A DNA stretch of 32,669 nucleotides from Bacteroidota bacterium (GCA_947487905.1 CANLAV010000015.1:1-32669), one strand, 5' to 3'. Shown: positions 1-8,281, counted from the first letter of the stretch. The notes: generated by a model from the letters alone, not told the origin. A program made the numbers and translations.

Positions 1-917
1 AAGATAGCTTGTTTGCTTTAAGCAAAAGAAATCCAAGTATTTCCGCGACTGTAAATCGCGAAATATCGTCCATTATTTTAAATATGCGAAAAACTGTTGG
101 CTCGTTAGAAGAAAGACAACAAATGGAAGCACAAACTCGTATGCAATACTCTATGACCTCTATTAACAACTTAGCTTTGTTATTAAATGAATCGCTCGAA
201 CAGATGCAACAAAAAGCAAAAGATGGTAAAAAAGACGGCTCAGGAAAATGCAAAAAACCGGGAAAAGGAGCTAAACCATCAAGCAAACCAGGATCTAAGC
301 CAAGCATGCAAAGCATGAAACAAATGCAAGAACAACTCAATAAGCAAATTGAAGAGCTAAAAAAAGCGTTAGAAAAAGGCCAAAAACCAGGAGGAGAAAA
401 ACCTGGAAACAAACCAGGTGTTAAAAAACCAGGCGAAAAAGGCGGGCCAGGTGGAATGGGAGGGCAAGGACAAAGTGGCGCACAAGGTTTGCCAAGCATA
501 AATCAACAATTAGCTAAAACTGCCGCCCAACAAGAAGCTTTGCGTAGGCAAATGCAACAGATGCTTGACAAAATAAAAAAAGAGGGTGGAAATAATCCCA
601 GCGGAAATATTGCGGATATGATGGAACAAACCGAAAGAGACATCGTCAATAAGCAGATTACACAAGAAACCATGAAACGACAACAAGATATTTTATCGAA
701 ACTTTTAGAGAGCGATAAAGCAGAAAGAGAAAGAGAGCAGGTTGAAAAAAGAAAAAGTAATGAAGCTAAAAATCAAAATTTAAGTAACCCTAAAGCATTT
801 TTAGAGTATAAAAGGCTAAAAGAAAAAGAATTGGAGTTGTTAAATACGCTTCCTCCAAATTTAACACCGTACTACAAAGAAAAAGTCAATACGTATTTTA
901 AAAATGTTACAAAATGA
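1..917 (+). CDS. DUF4175-family protein, C-terminal part (5' end outside window)
   Basis: The reading frame is open at the left edge (first full codon at base 3) and ends with TGA at 915-917, so only about 304 C-terminal residues are present. It opens with DSLFALSKRNP, a stretch I associate with Bacteroidota DUF4175 proteins, which normally have N-terminal membrane helices and a long soluble part. The visible part has Met/Gln-rich helical segments around a low-complexity Gly/Lys/Pro linker (roughly residues 75-160 of the visible part), then a charged coiled-coil-like region and an end of the form LPPNLTPYYKEKV. No catalytic motif is seen and the function is unknown. TGA overlaps the ATG of the next gene (ATGA), so the two are probably translationally coupled. 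The apparent TTG start at base 9 is internal, not a true start. Confidence 0.75.
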   Translation, partial: DSLFALSKRNPSISATVNREISSIILNMRKTVGSLEERQQMEAQTRMQYSMTSINNLALLLNESLEQMQQKAKDGKKDGSGKCKKPGKGAKPSSKPGSKPSMQSMKQMQEQLNKQIEELKKALEKGQKPGGEKPGNKPGVKKPGEKGGPGGMGGQGQSGAQGLPSINQQLAKTAAQQEALRRQMQQMLDKIKKEGGNNPSGNIADMMEQTERDIVNKQITQETMKRQQDILSKLLESDKAEREREQVEKRKSNEAKNQNLSNPKAFLEYKRLKEKELELLNTLPPNLTPYYKEKVNTYFKNVTK

Positions 918-1324
918 TTAATACAGAAGTAGAAAAACTAAAGATTGCATCGTCAATAGAAAATATTGCTTTAGTAGAGCAACTAGTGGATAAAGTGTGT
1001 GAAAAATATAATGTTAATGAAGACAGTTACGGAACTATCCTTGTAGCTGTAACAGAAGCTGTAAACAACGCCATCAACATTGGAAATAATGGCAATCCGA
1101 ACAAACAAATAAAAATTGAGTGTATTCCTAACGACAAAAACCTTCTGTTTTCAGTCACCGATGAAGGCATAGGTTTTGACTATGATTCATTGCCAGACCC
1201 TACAGATCCTATAAACATGGATACGCCTCAAGGAACCAGTGTTTTTTTAATGAAGCAGTTGGCAGATAAAGTTGAATTTAACCATCAAGGAAAAGAGGTT
1301 CTTCTAACCTTTAATTTAAATTAA
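914..1324 (+). CDS. ATP-binding protein, RsbW/anti-sigma-like HATPase_c_2 family
   Basis: A 136-residue single-domain GHKL ATPase fold. The N box is seen at residues 48-52 (E48 to N52 in VTEAVNNA) and the G1 box at 83-87 (DEGIG). The lid region reads GTSVFLMKQLAD (107-118), whereas relatives usually have G-R-G before the [IL]FLM; here the second glycine is a serine. The family includes Ser/Thr kinases that phosphorylate anti-anti-sigma factors (SpoIIAB/RsbW), but in Bacteroidota this gene usually stands alone and its target is unknown. It lies between the DUF4175 gene and ybeY, a conserved Bacteroidota neighbourhood as I recall it. It overlaps upstream by ATGA and downstream by TAATG, so it belongs to a tight operon. 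Confidence is high for the fold and low for a specific partner. Confidence 0.85.
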   Translation: MINTEVEKLKIASSIENIALVEQLVDKVCEKYNVNEDSYGTILVAVTEAVNNAINIGNNGNPNKQIKIECIPNDKNLLFSVTDEGIGFDYDSLPDPTDPINMDTPQGTSVFLMKQLADKVEFNHQGKEVLLTFNLN

Positions 1325-1749
1325 TGATTTCCTTCAACAACCAAACCATTGCGTTTACGCTTAAAAATAAACTCAAACTAAAGCAATGGATAAAATTAAT
1401 TACAGAGAAAGAAAAGCATACTGTTGGAACGATAAATTATGTCTTTTGTAATGACGATGAACTTCTCGAAATCAACCTAAAACATTTAAAACACAATACA
1501 CTAACCGACATTATTACTTTTGATTATACAGAGGGAAATGTCATACATTCTGACCTATTTATTAGCATTGACCGAGTAAAAGAAAATGCCACAAAGTTTA
1601 AAGTAACCTTTGAAGAAGAGTTACATCGTGTTCTAATTCACGGCATTTTACATTTATGTGGTTATAAAGATAAATCGAAGTTTGACGCTGAATTAATGAG
1701 AAAAAAAGAAAATTGGGCTTTAAAAATCAAAAGTCAATTCGATATTTAA
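1324..1749 (+). CDS. ybeY: Endoribonuclease YbeY (rRNA maturation factor)
   Basis: A 141-residue protein of the UPF0054 family, a metal-dependent single-strand endoribonuclease needed for 16S rRNA 3'-end processing and ribosome quality control. The signature is at residues 106-116: HGILHLCGYKD. The first two zinc-ligand histidines (H106, H110) are present, while the third position, histidine in Escherichia coli, is aspartate (D116), as I recall for many Bacteroidota members. TLTDIITFDY (59-68) matches the family's conserved strand region. The start shares one base with the stop of the preceding gene (TAATG at 1322-1326), implying coupled translation. In many relatives mnmG follows; here an OmpA-type gene with its own promoter follows instead. 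Confidence 0.92.
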   Translation: MISFNNQTIAFTLKNKLKLKQWIKLITEKEKHTVGTINYVFCNDDELLEINLKHLKHNTLTDIITFDYTEGNVIHSDLFISIDRVKENATKFKVTFEEELHRVLIHGILHLCGYKDKSKFDAELMRKKENWALKIKSQFDI

Positions 1750-1796
1750 AATAAAATTAGTTTATTAACGTAACCCTAACTTTTTGTTAATAAACT

Positions 1797-1826
1797 TTTG
1801 TTTTTTTAAAAAATTTTCTATCTTAG
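1797..1826 (+). promoter_or_regulatory. Bacteroidota-type promoter for the PorE-like gene
   Basis: TTTG at 1797-1800 is followed after 18 bases by TATCTTAG at 1819-1826, close to the Bacteroidota -33/-7 consensus (TTG, 17-23 bases, TAnnTTTG). Transcription would begin at about 1831-1833. This leaves almost no leader before ATG 1836 but about 19 bases before ATG 1851, which supports the second ATG as the start. Confidence 0.5.
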
Positions 1827-1850
1827 CATTCTACAATGATCAATAAACCT

Positions 1851-3911
1851 ATGAAAAACTTAAAAAAAGGAGTTCTAACCGCTAGTGCCGTTATTGCGTT
1901 TGTGTTTTCAATGAGTGCACAAAAAAATTATTTTAAAGATGCCGAAAAAGCTTACGACACGCATCAGTATTTTAATGCTATCGAATTATATAAGCAAGCT
2001 TATAGTAAAACGAAGAAAGCAGATGCAAAAGCTAAAATTTTATTTAAAACTGCTGATTCTTACCACCAAATAAACGACCTTAAAGGTGCTGAAACCTACT
2101 ATAATAAAGCAATTAAAGCAAAATACGCAGATCCAATCGTACTATTAAAATTAGCAGATTGCTTAAAAGCACAACAAAAATACCCTGAAGCCATTGTAGA
2201 ATACAATAACTACAAAAAAGAAGCTCCAGATGATGTAAAAGGTGAAAACGGAGCGAAATCTTGTGAATTAGCACAACAATGGAAAGACGCAAAAAACACA
2301 GTTGAAACGCGCTTAAAAGTTGAGAATGTAGCATCGATTAACACCAAAGAATCTGATTTTGGCCCTGCTTTTTCAGATAAAAAATACACTACGTTAATGT
2401 TTACCTCAACACGTCAAGGAGCTTTAGGCACAATTGACCTTACTACTGGGCAAAATCACTCTGATTTATACGAAACAAAAATTGACAAAAACGGAAAATG
2501 GAGTACGCCAGCACCATTAGGAACAACATTAGTATCAAAAATGAATGAAGGTGGTGCTTATGTTTCTAAAAAAGGGGATTTAATGTTTGTAACACGTTGC
2601 CCTGAAGCGAAAAACAAACAATTAAAATGTCAGTTATATGTATGCAAGAAAAAAGGCCCAACTTGGGGAGAACCTGAATTATTGCCATTCTGTATCGATA
2701 CTGTTTCATTCAGACACGCTGTCATTTCAAATGATGGAACAACATTGTATTTTGATTCAAGATTAGGTGGTGGATATGGTGAAAATGATATCTGGATGTG
2801 TACTTATAATTCAAAAAGTAAAGCCTGGGGAGAACCAGTAAACTGCGGGCCAAGCGTTAACACAGCAGGATTAGAAGGTTATCCGTATATTTCTGATGAT
2901 AATAAAACGTTGTACTTCTCTTCAAACACGCATTTAGGAATGGGTGGATTAGATATTTTTAAAGCAGAAAAAGACGCCAATGGCAAATTTACAAAAGCAC
3001 CAGAAAATTTAAAATCCCCAATGAACTCTGCTGGTGATGATTTTGGTATTGTATTTGAAGGAAAAAAAGTAAAAGGTTACTTCACTTCAAACCGTGAAGG
3101 CGGAAAAGGAAGTGATGATATCTATTCTTTTATATTGCCCCCATTATTTTTCAACTTAAATGGTAAAGTGGTAAGCACAGAAAACAATGAGCCCGTTCAA
3201 AATGCTTTAATCCGTTTAAAAGGGTCAAGTGGAGAAATGTTTGAATTTAAAACTCCTGCTGATGGAAAATACACCTTTAAATTAAAAGAAAATACATCTT
3301 ATGAAGTTACTGTAGCAACAGATAAAAATACGGTTTCAAAATCTTTTGTATTAGGGTTTTTAGCTAACCAAGAAATGGGGAAACTAACAACAGTTGCAGA
3401 AAATGAATCAAAAGACTTTGTTAAAGATTTTGCCTTAACACCTGTTAAAGCAGAAATTAGATTCCCAGCTGTACTTTATGAATTAGGTAAAGCTGATTTA
3501 AAACCAGAATCTAAGGACTCATTAAACTTTTTATACCAAACGTTAATTGATAATCCAGGGATTGTAATTGAATTACAAGCTCATACAGATAGCCGTGGTG
3601 CGGATGATAAAAACCAAACGTTATCTGAAGCTCGTGCTCAATCTTGCGTTGATTATCTAGCCAACGAGAAAAAAGTTCCATTAGCTCGACTTATGTCGAA
3701 AGGTTGGGGTGAGAAAAAACTTTTAGTGAAAGATGCTGAAATTGATAAGGCTCCAACAAAAGAAGAAAAAGAGGCTTTACACCAAAGAAATCGTCGTACA
3801 GTGTTTCGTATTTTAAATTGGGATTATCAAGATCCAAATGCTCCAAAATCTAACAAACCGGTTTACAAACCGCAAGTTTCTGGAGAAGAAAACTCAGAAG
3901 AAGTTGAATAA
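1851..3911 (+). CDS. PorE-like OmpA-family protein (TPR, PD40 propeller, CRD, OmpA)
   Basis: From ATG 1851 the protein is 686 residues; an in-frame ATG at 1836 would add five residues. It begins with a signal peptide (MKNLKKG, hydrophobic core, cut near SMSAQ). Counting from ATG 1836, TPR-like helices span about 30-150, WD40-like PD40 repeats 170-435 (for example SDDNKTLYFSSN at 353-364 and GGLDIF at 370-375), a carboxypeptidase-regulatory-like beta domain 440-535, and an OmpA C-terminal domain 540-660 with the peptidoglycan-contact residues D585 (HTDSRG) and R600. The order matches PorE of the type 9 secretion system, which links the secretion complex to peptidoglycan. Unlike PorE there is no lipobox cysteine, so it should be periplasmic or barrel-associated rather than a lipoprotein. 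Many paralogues share this layout, so PorE identity is not proven. It has its own promoter and terminator. Confidence 0.85.
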   Translation: MKNLKKGVLTASAVIAFVFSMSAQKNYFKDAEKAYDTHQYFNAIELYKQAYSKTKKADAKAKILFKTADSYHQINDLKGAETYYNKAIKAKYADPIVLLKLADCLKAQQKYPEAIVEYNNYKKEAPDDVKGENGAKSCELAQQWKDAKNTVETRLKVENVASINTKESDFGPAFSDKKYTTLMFTSTRQGALGTIDLTTGQNHSDLYETKIDKNGKWSTPAPLGTTLVSKMNEGGAYVSKKGDLMFVTRCPEAKNKQLKCQLYVCKKKGPTWGEPELLPFCIDTVSFRHAVISNDGTTLYFDSRLGGGYGENDIWMCTYNSKSKAWGEPVNCGPSVNTAGLEGYPYISDDNKTLYFSSNTHLGMGGLDIFKAEKDANGKFTKAPENLKSPMNSAGDDFGIVFEGKKVKGYFTSNREGGKGSDDIYSFILPPLFFNLNGKVVSTENNEPVQNALIRLKGSSGEMFEFKTPADGKYTFKLKENTSYEVTVATDKNTVSKSFVLGFLANQEMGKLTTVAENESKDFVKDFALTPVKAEIRFPAVLYELGKADLKPESKDSLNFLYQTLIDNPGIVIELQAHTDSRGADDKNQTLSEARAQSCVDYLANEKKVPLARLMSKGWGEKKLLVKDAEIDKAPTKEEKEALHQRNRRTVFRILNWDYQDPNAPKSNKPVYKPQVSGEENSEEVE

Positions 3912-3920
3912 ATTTTAAAT

Positions 3921-3951
3921 AAAAAACCTCTCAAATGAGAGGTTTTTTTTT
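3921..3951 (+). terminator. Rho-independent terminator after the PorE-like gene
   Basis: CCTCTC (3927-3932), loop AAAT and GAGAGG (3937-3942) form a perfect stem, extended by A-T pairs from the flanking A run (3921-3926), followed by a run of nine T (3943-3951). It lies 10 bases after the stop codon. Confidence 0.9.
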
Positions 3952-4042
3952 GATAGTATATTGAGCAAAAAAAATGTTAATTATTTAATCCTATTCATAA
4001 ATAACGTAATTTTACTTCATTAATAATTAACCTTTACGAACC

Positions 4043-4276
4043 GTGAGAGATATTGTTTGGACTATTATTGGCATATGGATTTTATGGAAAATCTTAAATG
4101 CCTTTAAAACAATGGGAACAGCTCATAAAAATAGTGCTTATAAACAGCAGGATTCTGGTGACACTTTCAGCCGAAAAAAAGAAGGAGAGATTACTGTTAA
4201 TCACGTTAATGATAAACGTAAATCACCTATAGATCCAAAAAACACTGAATACGTTGATTACGAAGAAATAAAATAA
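4043..4276 (+). CDS. DUF4834-family small membrane protein
   Basis: A 77-residue protein starting at GTG 4043 (weak initiation context). One N-terminal transmembrane helix (IVWTIIGIWILWKIL, residues 4-18) is followed by a charged soluble tail. The tail holds KKEGEITVNHV and ends NTEYVDYEEIK, which matches the pattern of Bacteroidota DUF4834 proteins (GE[IV].V followed by a C-terminal Y.[DE][FY]EE[IV]K). No function is established for the family. It is followed after 6 bases by a beta-barrel gene and then yraN, so the three are probably cotranscribed. No convincing -33/-7 pair is seen upstream, although TAATTTTA at 4008-4015 could serve as a -7 box. Confidence 0.7.
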   Translation: MRDIVWTIIGIWILWKILNAFKTMGTAHKNSAYKQQDSGDTFSRKKEGEITVNHVNDKRKSPIDPKNTEYVDYEEIK

Positions 4277-4282
4277 AACAAG

Positions 4283-4855
4283 ATGAAAATCAAAACCAAT
4301 ATTTTAATTGTATTAGTAGCCTCCTTTTTTTTGTTTGTTAAACAAGGTTTTGCACAAGAAGCTCCACCTGCATTTCGACCTCAGCCAAAAGCGGCTAACC
4401 CTTTTAACAACCTGCAAGAAAAACTATACTATGGAGGAAACGTTGGCGCTTGGTTCGGCTCAACAACCTATCTTAATATCTCTCCCATTGTGGGCGTAAA
4501 ATTAAATGATCAATTTTCGGTTGGTATTGGCGCTATTTACAATTATTACAGCCAAACCTATGCCAATAAAAAATACACTACAACCATTTATGGAGGAAGT
4601 GCCTTCGCTAGGTATTTTATCTTCGAAAATGTATTCGCTCATGCAGGCTGGGATAGAATAAGTGTTCCAGATTACACCTCTAATATCATGAACCGTAGAA
4701 CTTGGGTTGATAATCTATTAGTTGGTGGCGGCTATCGTGAATCTTTTTCAGATAATGGTTCTATTGTAGCGATGATACTCTATAACATCAATCAAACGCC
4801 CTTGTCTCCTTATCAAAACCCTATTATTCAAATCGGTTTTAATGTTGGCTTATAA
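4283..4855 (+). CDS. Secreted protein, probable small outer-membrane beta-barrel
   Basis: 190 residues. A signal peptide (MKIKTNILIVLVASFFLF, cut near GFAQ) is followed by a short Pro-rich segment and then alternating beta strands rich in Gly and aromatic residues (YYGGNVGAWFG, SVGIGAIYNYY, YGGSAFARYF), ending GFNVGL. The pattern fits an 8-stranded outer-membrane barrel of the kind widespread in Bacteroidota. No specific family, ligand or catalytic site can be named. It lies 6 bases after the DUF4834 gene and 15 bases before yraN, all on the same strand. Confidence 0.65.
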   Translation: MKIKTNILIVLVASFFLFVKQGFAQEAPPAFRPQPKAANPFNNLQEKLYYGGNVGAWFGSTTYLNISPIVGVKLNDQFSVGIGAIYNYYSQTYANKKYTTTIYGGSAFARYFIFENVFAHAGWDRISVPDYTSNIMNRRTWVDNLLVGGGYRESFSDNGSIVAMILYNINQTPLSPYQNPIIQIGFNVGL

Positions 4856-4870
4856 TCATCTTCCAAGGCC

Positions 4871-5236
4871 ATGGCGAAACACAATGAAAAAGGAAAGTTA
4901 GGTGAAACTTACGCCATAGAGCACTTATTAAAAAATGGATACACCATTCTCCACACAAATTGGAGGCACAAGCACTTAGAAATTGACATCATTGCTCAAT
5001 TCAACACTACCTTAGTTGTAGTGGAAGTAAAACTACGCTCATCAGACTCCTTTGGTGCACCTGAAGATTTTGTTTCTATAAAAAAACAGAAAAATACCAT
5101 CAAAGCAACAAATGCTTTTATTGAAGAACATAATATCCATCTTGAAACACGATTCGATATTATTTCCATCATTCAAAACAATAATCAGTTTTCGTTAGAG
5201 CATTTCGTAGATGCTTATTATCCAACTTTAAAATAA
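4871..5236 (+). CDS. YraN-family (UPF0102) endonuclease-like protein
   Basis: A 121-residue protein, the usual length for UPF0102/YraN, with the PD-(D/E)XK nuclease-like core. The N-terminal GKLGETYAIEHLLKNGY (8-24) matches the family's G..GE..A...L...G[YF] signature. LEIDIIA then supplies the Glu and Asp, and VVVEVKLR the E-x-K of the catalytic-type motif. The biological role is unknown; the family is linked to DNA processing by its fold and by context in other phyla (rnhB is often nearby, and here rnhB lies 5 kb away on the other strand). It is the last gene of the 4043-5236 cluster. Confidence 0.88.
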   Translation: MAKHNEKGKLGETYAIEHLLKNGYTILHTNWRHKHLEIDIIAQFNTTLVVVEVKLRSSDSFGAPEDFVSIKKQKNTIKATNAFIEEHNIHLETRFDIISIIQNNNQFSLEHFVDAYYPTLK

Positions 5237-5238
5237 AA

Positions 5239-5320
5239 TTAGCAATAGATTAATGACTATATTATATCTTTTAATTATTTATTTTATTCGACTAATAATT
5301 AATTTAAGTAATATTGCTAA
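5239..5320. repeat. Widely spaced 9-bp inverted repeat after yraN
   Basis: TTAGCAATA at 5239-5247 is the exact reverse complement of TATTGCTAA at 5312-5320, separated by 64 very AT-rich bases. There is no T run, so it is not a typical intrinsic terminator. In DNA this AT-rich it may be chance. The rest of the 249-base gap (5237-5485) holds only TAAGTTAG (5448-5455), a possible -7 box for the next gene. Confidence 0.3.
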
Positions 5321-5485
5321 CTTTAAAACGTTTAATAACGAATTTACCTTTTTTATTTCTAACATTAACTCATTAAAAAAACCATTTTGTAAAATCCAGT
5401 TTTATTGAACCAGCTTTTCAATAAATAGAAAACAAATCCGTTGCCTTTAAGTTAGATTACTATAAACAGTATAACATCACAAATT

Positions 5486-6034
5486 ATGAAAAACGTCCTA
5501 CTACTTTCTTTTTTTTTATACACTCTTACTATTTTATCGCAAACTAATAAATGTGATTGCGTTGTTAAATTGATAGGAAATAACTTAAAATTAGAAACAG
5601 TATTTAAACATAATGGGTATGAAGATTATTTTAAAATGAAACCAAAGGGGGATAGTAAAGTGAGTTATAATAAAATAATAAAAGATTCTGCGTCTTTTTG
5701 GTTTATTTTACCATATGTAAATGATACTAATTCAAAGAAAATTGTGAAAGTGAAAAAAATCTCTAGTTTATTATGCGTAAATATTTCATTTAATAACTTA
5801 GATAGCATCCCTATTTATGTTGAGCCTACAAAAGATGCCAAGATTATAAAATATCTGCACAAAGAAAAGAAACCACTATCTTCCGGAGAAAAGTCTATGG
5901 GGTATGAATTAAATGACCACTGGTTTAGCAGTTGTAAAAAGGACTGGGTAAAAATAATTAATATTGATGGAAATAACGGAAATAAGTATAGTGCAACAGG
6001 TTGGATAAAAAAGGAACATTATTTAAAACAATAA
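5486..6034 (+). CDS. Secreted protein of unknown function with SH3-like C-terminal segment
   Basis: 182 residues, not recognised as a named family. A signal peptide (MKNVLLLSFFLYTLTILSQ) is followed by a Cys pair, CDC, at the mature N-terminus; there is no lipobox. The middle part is Lys/Asn-rich. The C-terminal third (about 108-182) has the layout of a bacterial SH3 domain: IPIYVEP, a gap, WVKII and a final GWIKKEHYL, like the G-W-[VI] end of SH3b modules. Such domains bind peptidoglycan or proteins in the envelope, but binding here is inference. It stands alone between yraN and the convergent transglycosylase gene, with a shared bidirectional terminator downstream. Confidence 0.6.
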   Translation: MKNVLLLSFFLYTLTILSQTNKCDCVVKLIGNNLKLETVFKHNGYEDYFKMKPKGDSKVSYNKIIKDSASFWFILPYVNDTNSKKIVKVKKISSLLCVNISFNNLDSIPIYVEPTKDAKIIKYLHKEKKPLSSGEKSMGYELNDHWFSSCKKDWVKIINIDGNNGNKYSATGWIKKEHYLKQ

Positions 6035-6111
6035 TTTGGTTCATTATTTATTTCTTTCCAAATGTTAATTTAAAACCTCATTTTTTTTAATTAGTCCAAC
6101 CGTTTATAGAT

Positions 6112-6140
6112 AAAAAAAGCCTCTGAATAGAGGCTTTTTA
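6112..6140. terminator. Bidirectional intrinsic terminator
   Basis: AAAAAGCCTCT (6114-6124), loop GAAT and AGAGGCTTTTT (6129-6139) form a perfect 11-bp stem with a run of A before and T after. It can stop transcription from both the gene ending at 6034 (+) and the gene ending at 6177 (-). Confidence 0.88.
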
Positions 6141-6176
6141 AATACAACATAAAAGTTGCTTCATTATAAGTTATAA

Positions 6177-7721
6177 CTAAAGGATTTGTTTCACTTTAAC
6201 GCGCTGTCCTCTTTGCAATTGAGCATTTTGATTTAAATCATTCATCTTAGACAACTCTTTCACGCTGATGCCAAACTTTTTTGAGAGTCTGTAAAGTGTT
6301 TCACCTTTCTCAACTTTGTGATATTTGTATTTAGCATTGCTGCTTGAATTATCGGCTAATTTTTGTTTCCCATCAGAATGAATGGACGTATCTGTTTTAG
6401 AAGCTAAATTAGATGGAGCATCCTTAGGTGCGTCAGATTTAGAATCGCTATTAACAGGTGTTACAACTGGTACATTTTGCTTCACATACACAATTAATTT
6501 TTTTCCAGAACGTAGTCCTTTCTTTCCAATGTAATTCCACGATTTCAAATCTGCTACTGTTACACCGTACTTGCGAGCAATAGCACTTATTTTTTCTCCG
6601 TTCTTTACTGTATGAGTTTTTTGTATTTCTTTTACAGCAATCGCGCTTTCTTGAACTTCTAATTTTTGAGATTTAATAGCGGCATAAATTTCTAACTCAT
6701 TACTCAAAAACATCCCAATTTTTGCTTTTGGAAGCGTTAAGGCATTTCCTCCTTCAGGAATCACATTTTTTCGATATTGTGGGTTAAAATAAATGACTTC
6801 CTCAACAGGCACATCTAGAGCAGCAGAAATCTGTTCAAAAGACATGCTTTCTTTTACAATCGCAGTATCTACTTCAAAATAGGTTTTGCGCGGCATAGAA
6901 GCGTAAATGTTATGCTCCACCGGATAATTCATCACATAGTTTGCTGCAATAAATGCTGGAACATACGCTTGTGTCTCTGTTGGTAAAAACGGTCTGATTT
7001 CCCAATACGTTTTCTTTCCGCCGCTTCTACGAATAGCCTTGCTGATAGTTCCAGGTCCGGCATTGTAAGCCGCTAATACCATTTGCCAATCTCCAAACAT
7101 ACTGTATAAACTCTTTAAATACTCTGCTGCCGCTTCCGTTGCCTTGTAAACATTAGAACGCTCGTCAATATAGGAATTAACCGTTAAGCCATACATTTTA
7201 CCCGTTGGATACATAAACTGCCATAAGCCAGTAGCTCCGCATTTAGAGCGAGCATTTGGGTTTAATGCAGATTCAATAACAGCTAAGTGCTTTAATTCTA
7301 ATGGAATATTGTGTCGATCGAAAACTTCTTCAAACATTGGATAGTACAATTGCGATAAGCCCATCATACGGCTCACCAACGTACGTTTTCTCATGGCGTA
7401 TAACTCAATAAATCCTTTTACATGAGGATTGTATACCAAATCAAAAGGAGAATTAGCGTCCAACTTAGCTAAACGACTTTCATAAACAAAATCTTCAAAT
7501 CGAGGAACACTATCTTCGGCGTATTTATACTTGTTTTGTTTTGGATAAATGGGCTTTGCCAGGGCTTTTTCCAATAATTTTTGGTTTGACAAACTATCTA
7601 ACATGGCTGCCACTGGATTATCGGTAATTGTAAGCCCGTTTTGACCAAACAGAGTTACGCTTGCAAACAAAACAAACGTTAATAACGTTCTTTTGAATAT
7701 GTTTTTTAAGAAGATTACCAT
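6177..7721 (-). CDS. MltD-type lytic transglycosylase with LysM domains
   Basis: A 514-residue periplasmic murein hydrolase that cleaves the MurNAc-GlcNAc bond with formation of 1,6-anhydro-MurNAc. A signal peptide (residues 1-26, cut after LFG-Q) is followed by an SLT/lysozyme-like domain at about 115-270, with catalytic Glu150 in AVIESALNP, then GATGLWQFM (162-170) and LAAYNAGPGT (216-225), the standard MltD/Slt motifs. After a weak LysM-like stretch (about 280-332) come two clear LysM domains, at about 369-413 and 466-512 (YHKVEKGETLYRLSKKFGIS), joined by a Ser/Asp/Lys-rich linker. LysM domains anchor the enzyme to glycan strands. No lipobox cysteine is seen, unlike MltD of Escherichia coli. 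Single-gene unit. Confidence 0.93.
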   Translation of the reverse strand: MVIFLKNIFKRTLLTFVLFASVTLFGQNGLTITDNPVAAMLDSLSNQKLLEKALAKPIYPKQNKYKYAEDSVPRFEDFVYESRLAKLDANSPFDLVYNPHVKGFIELYAMRKRTLVSRMMGLSQLYYPMFEEVFDRHNIPLELKHLAVIESALNPNARSKCGATGLWQFMYPTGKMYGLTVNSYIDERSNVYKATEAAAEYLKSLYSMFGDWQMVLAAYNAGPGTISKAIRRSGGKKTYWEIRPFLPTETQAYVPAFIAANYVMNYPVEHNIYASMPRKTYFEVDTAIVKESMSFEQISAALDVPVEEVIYFNPQYRKNVIPEGGNALTLPKAKIGMFLSNELEIYAAIKSQKLEVQESAIAVKEIQKTHTVKNGEKISAIARKYGVTVADLKSWNYIGKKGLRSGKKLIVYVKQNVPVVTPVNSDSKSDAPKDAPSNLASKTDTSIHSDGKQKLADNSSSNAKYKYHKVEKGETLYRLSKKFGISVKELSKMNDLNQNAQLQRGQRVKVKQIL

Positions 7722-7846
7722 GGCTTATGTTTTTAATTATAACGAAAGGTTTGTAAATCGTTACAATCCAATTTAGTTGTTAGACAATAATAAAAAATAA
7801 TTCGCATAAATAAAAGTTAAAGAACTTTAATTTTTAACTTAGCGCT

Positions 7847-8281
7847 GTGAAAAACAAATCGATAGAAGAACCAAAGATGTATTTCGAAAGAAATACAATC
7901 GTCATTTTAGTTTTGGCAAGTTTAGCCATTACAGCAGATTATTTTGGCTACACCATACTTATACAACCAAATCCTTGGGGAATTTTTTTAGCCATACTTG
8001 GCTTGGCATTAACAATGCAAACGTTGTGGTTAATTTTAAATCCTTACACACTTGTGTATGATGATAAATTTGAAATCAAACAATCGTTTTTTTTAAATAA
8101 AGAATATTATTTTCTCGATATAAAATCGATTGAATTAATTCATCAAAAGATGATTATTACATATAATGATTTAGAGAAAGATGCATTACCACTATTTGGA
8201 ATTAGAAACGCTCATAAAAAAACAATGTTTGAGCATTTAAAAAAACACATTGATTTAAATATGATTGGACGAGACTTTTAA
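7847..8281 (+). CDS. Small membrane protein with two TM helices and a PH-like tail
   Basis: 144 residues from GTG 7847; ATG 7877 (MYFERNT) is an alternative start giving 134 residues. TAACTTAG at 7835-7842 looks like a -7 box and ends only 5 bases before the GTG, which favours the ATG if it is the promoter. Two adjacent hydrophobic helices (IVILVLASLAITADYFGY and WGIFLAILGLALTMQTLWLI) are followed by a soluble beta-rich part, LVYDDKFEIKQSFF ... YFLDIKSIEL, the layout of bacterial PH-like domains. No enzyme motif is visible and the function is unknown. It is the first gene of an operon with two Sco-like genes and a TM2 gene, 2 bases before the next start. Confidence 0.65.
   Translation: MKNKSIEEPKMYFERNTIVILVLASLAITADYFGYTILIQPNPWGIFLAILGLALTMQTLWLILNPYTLVYDDKFEIKQSFFLNKEYYFLDIKSIELIHQKMIITYNDLEKDALPLFGIRNAHKKTMFEHLKKHIDLNMIGRDF

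Noticed and set aside
5237-5485. Possible small RNA or tRNA in the 249-base gap after yraN
   Set aside because: No cloverleaf, no strong hairpin with T run and no conserved motif could be found; only an AT-rich spaced inverted repeat.
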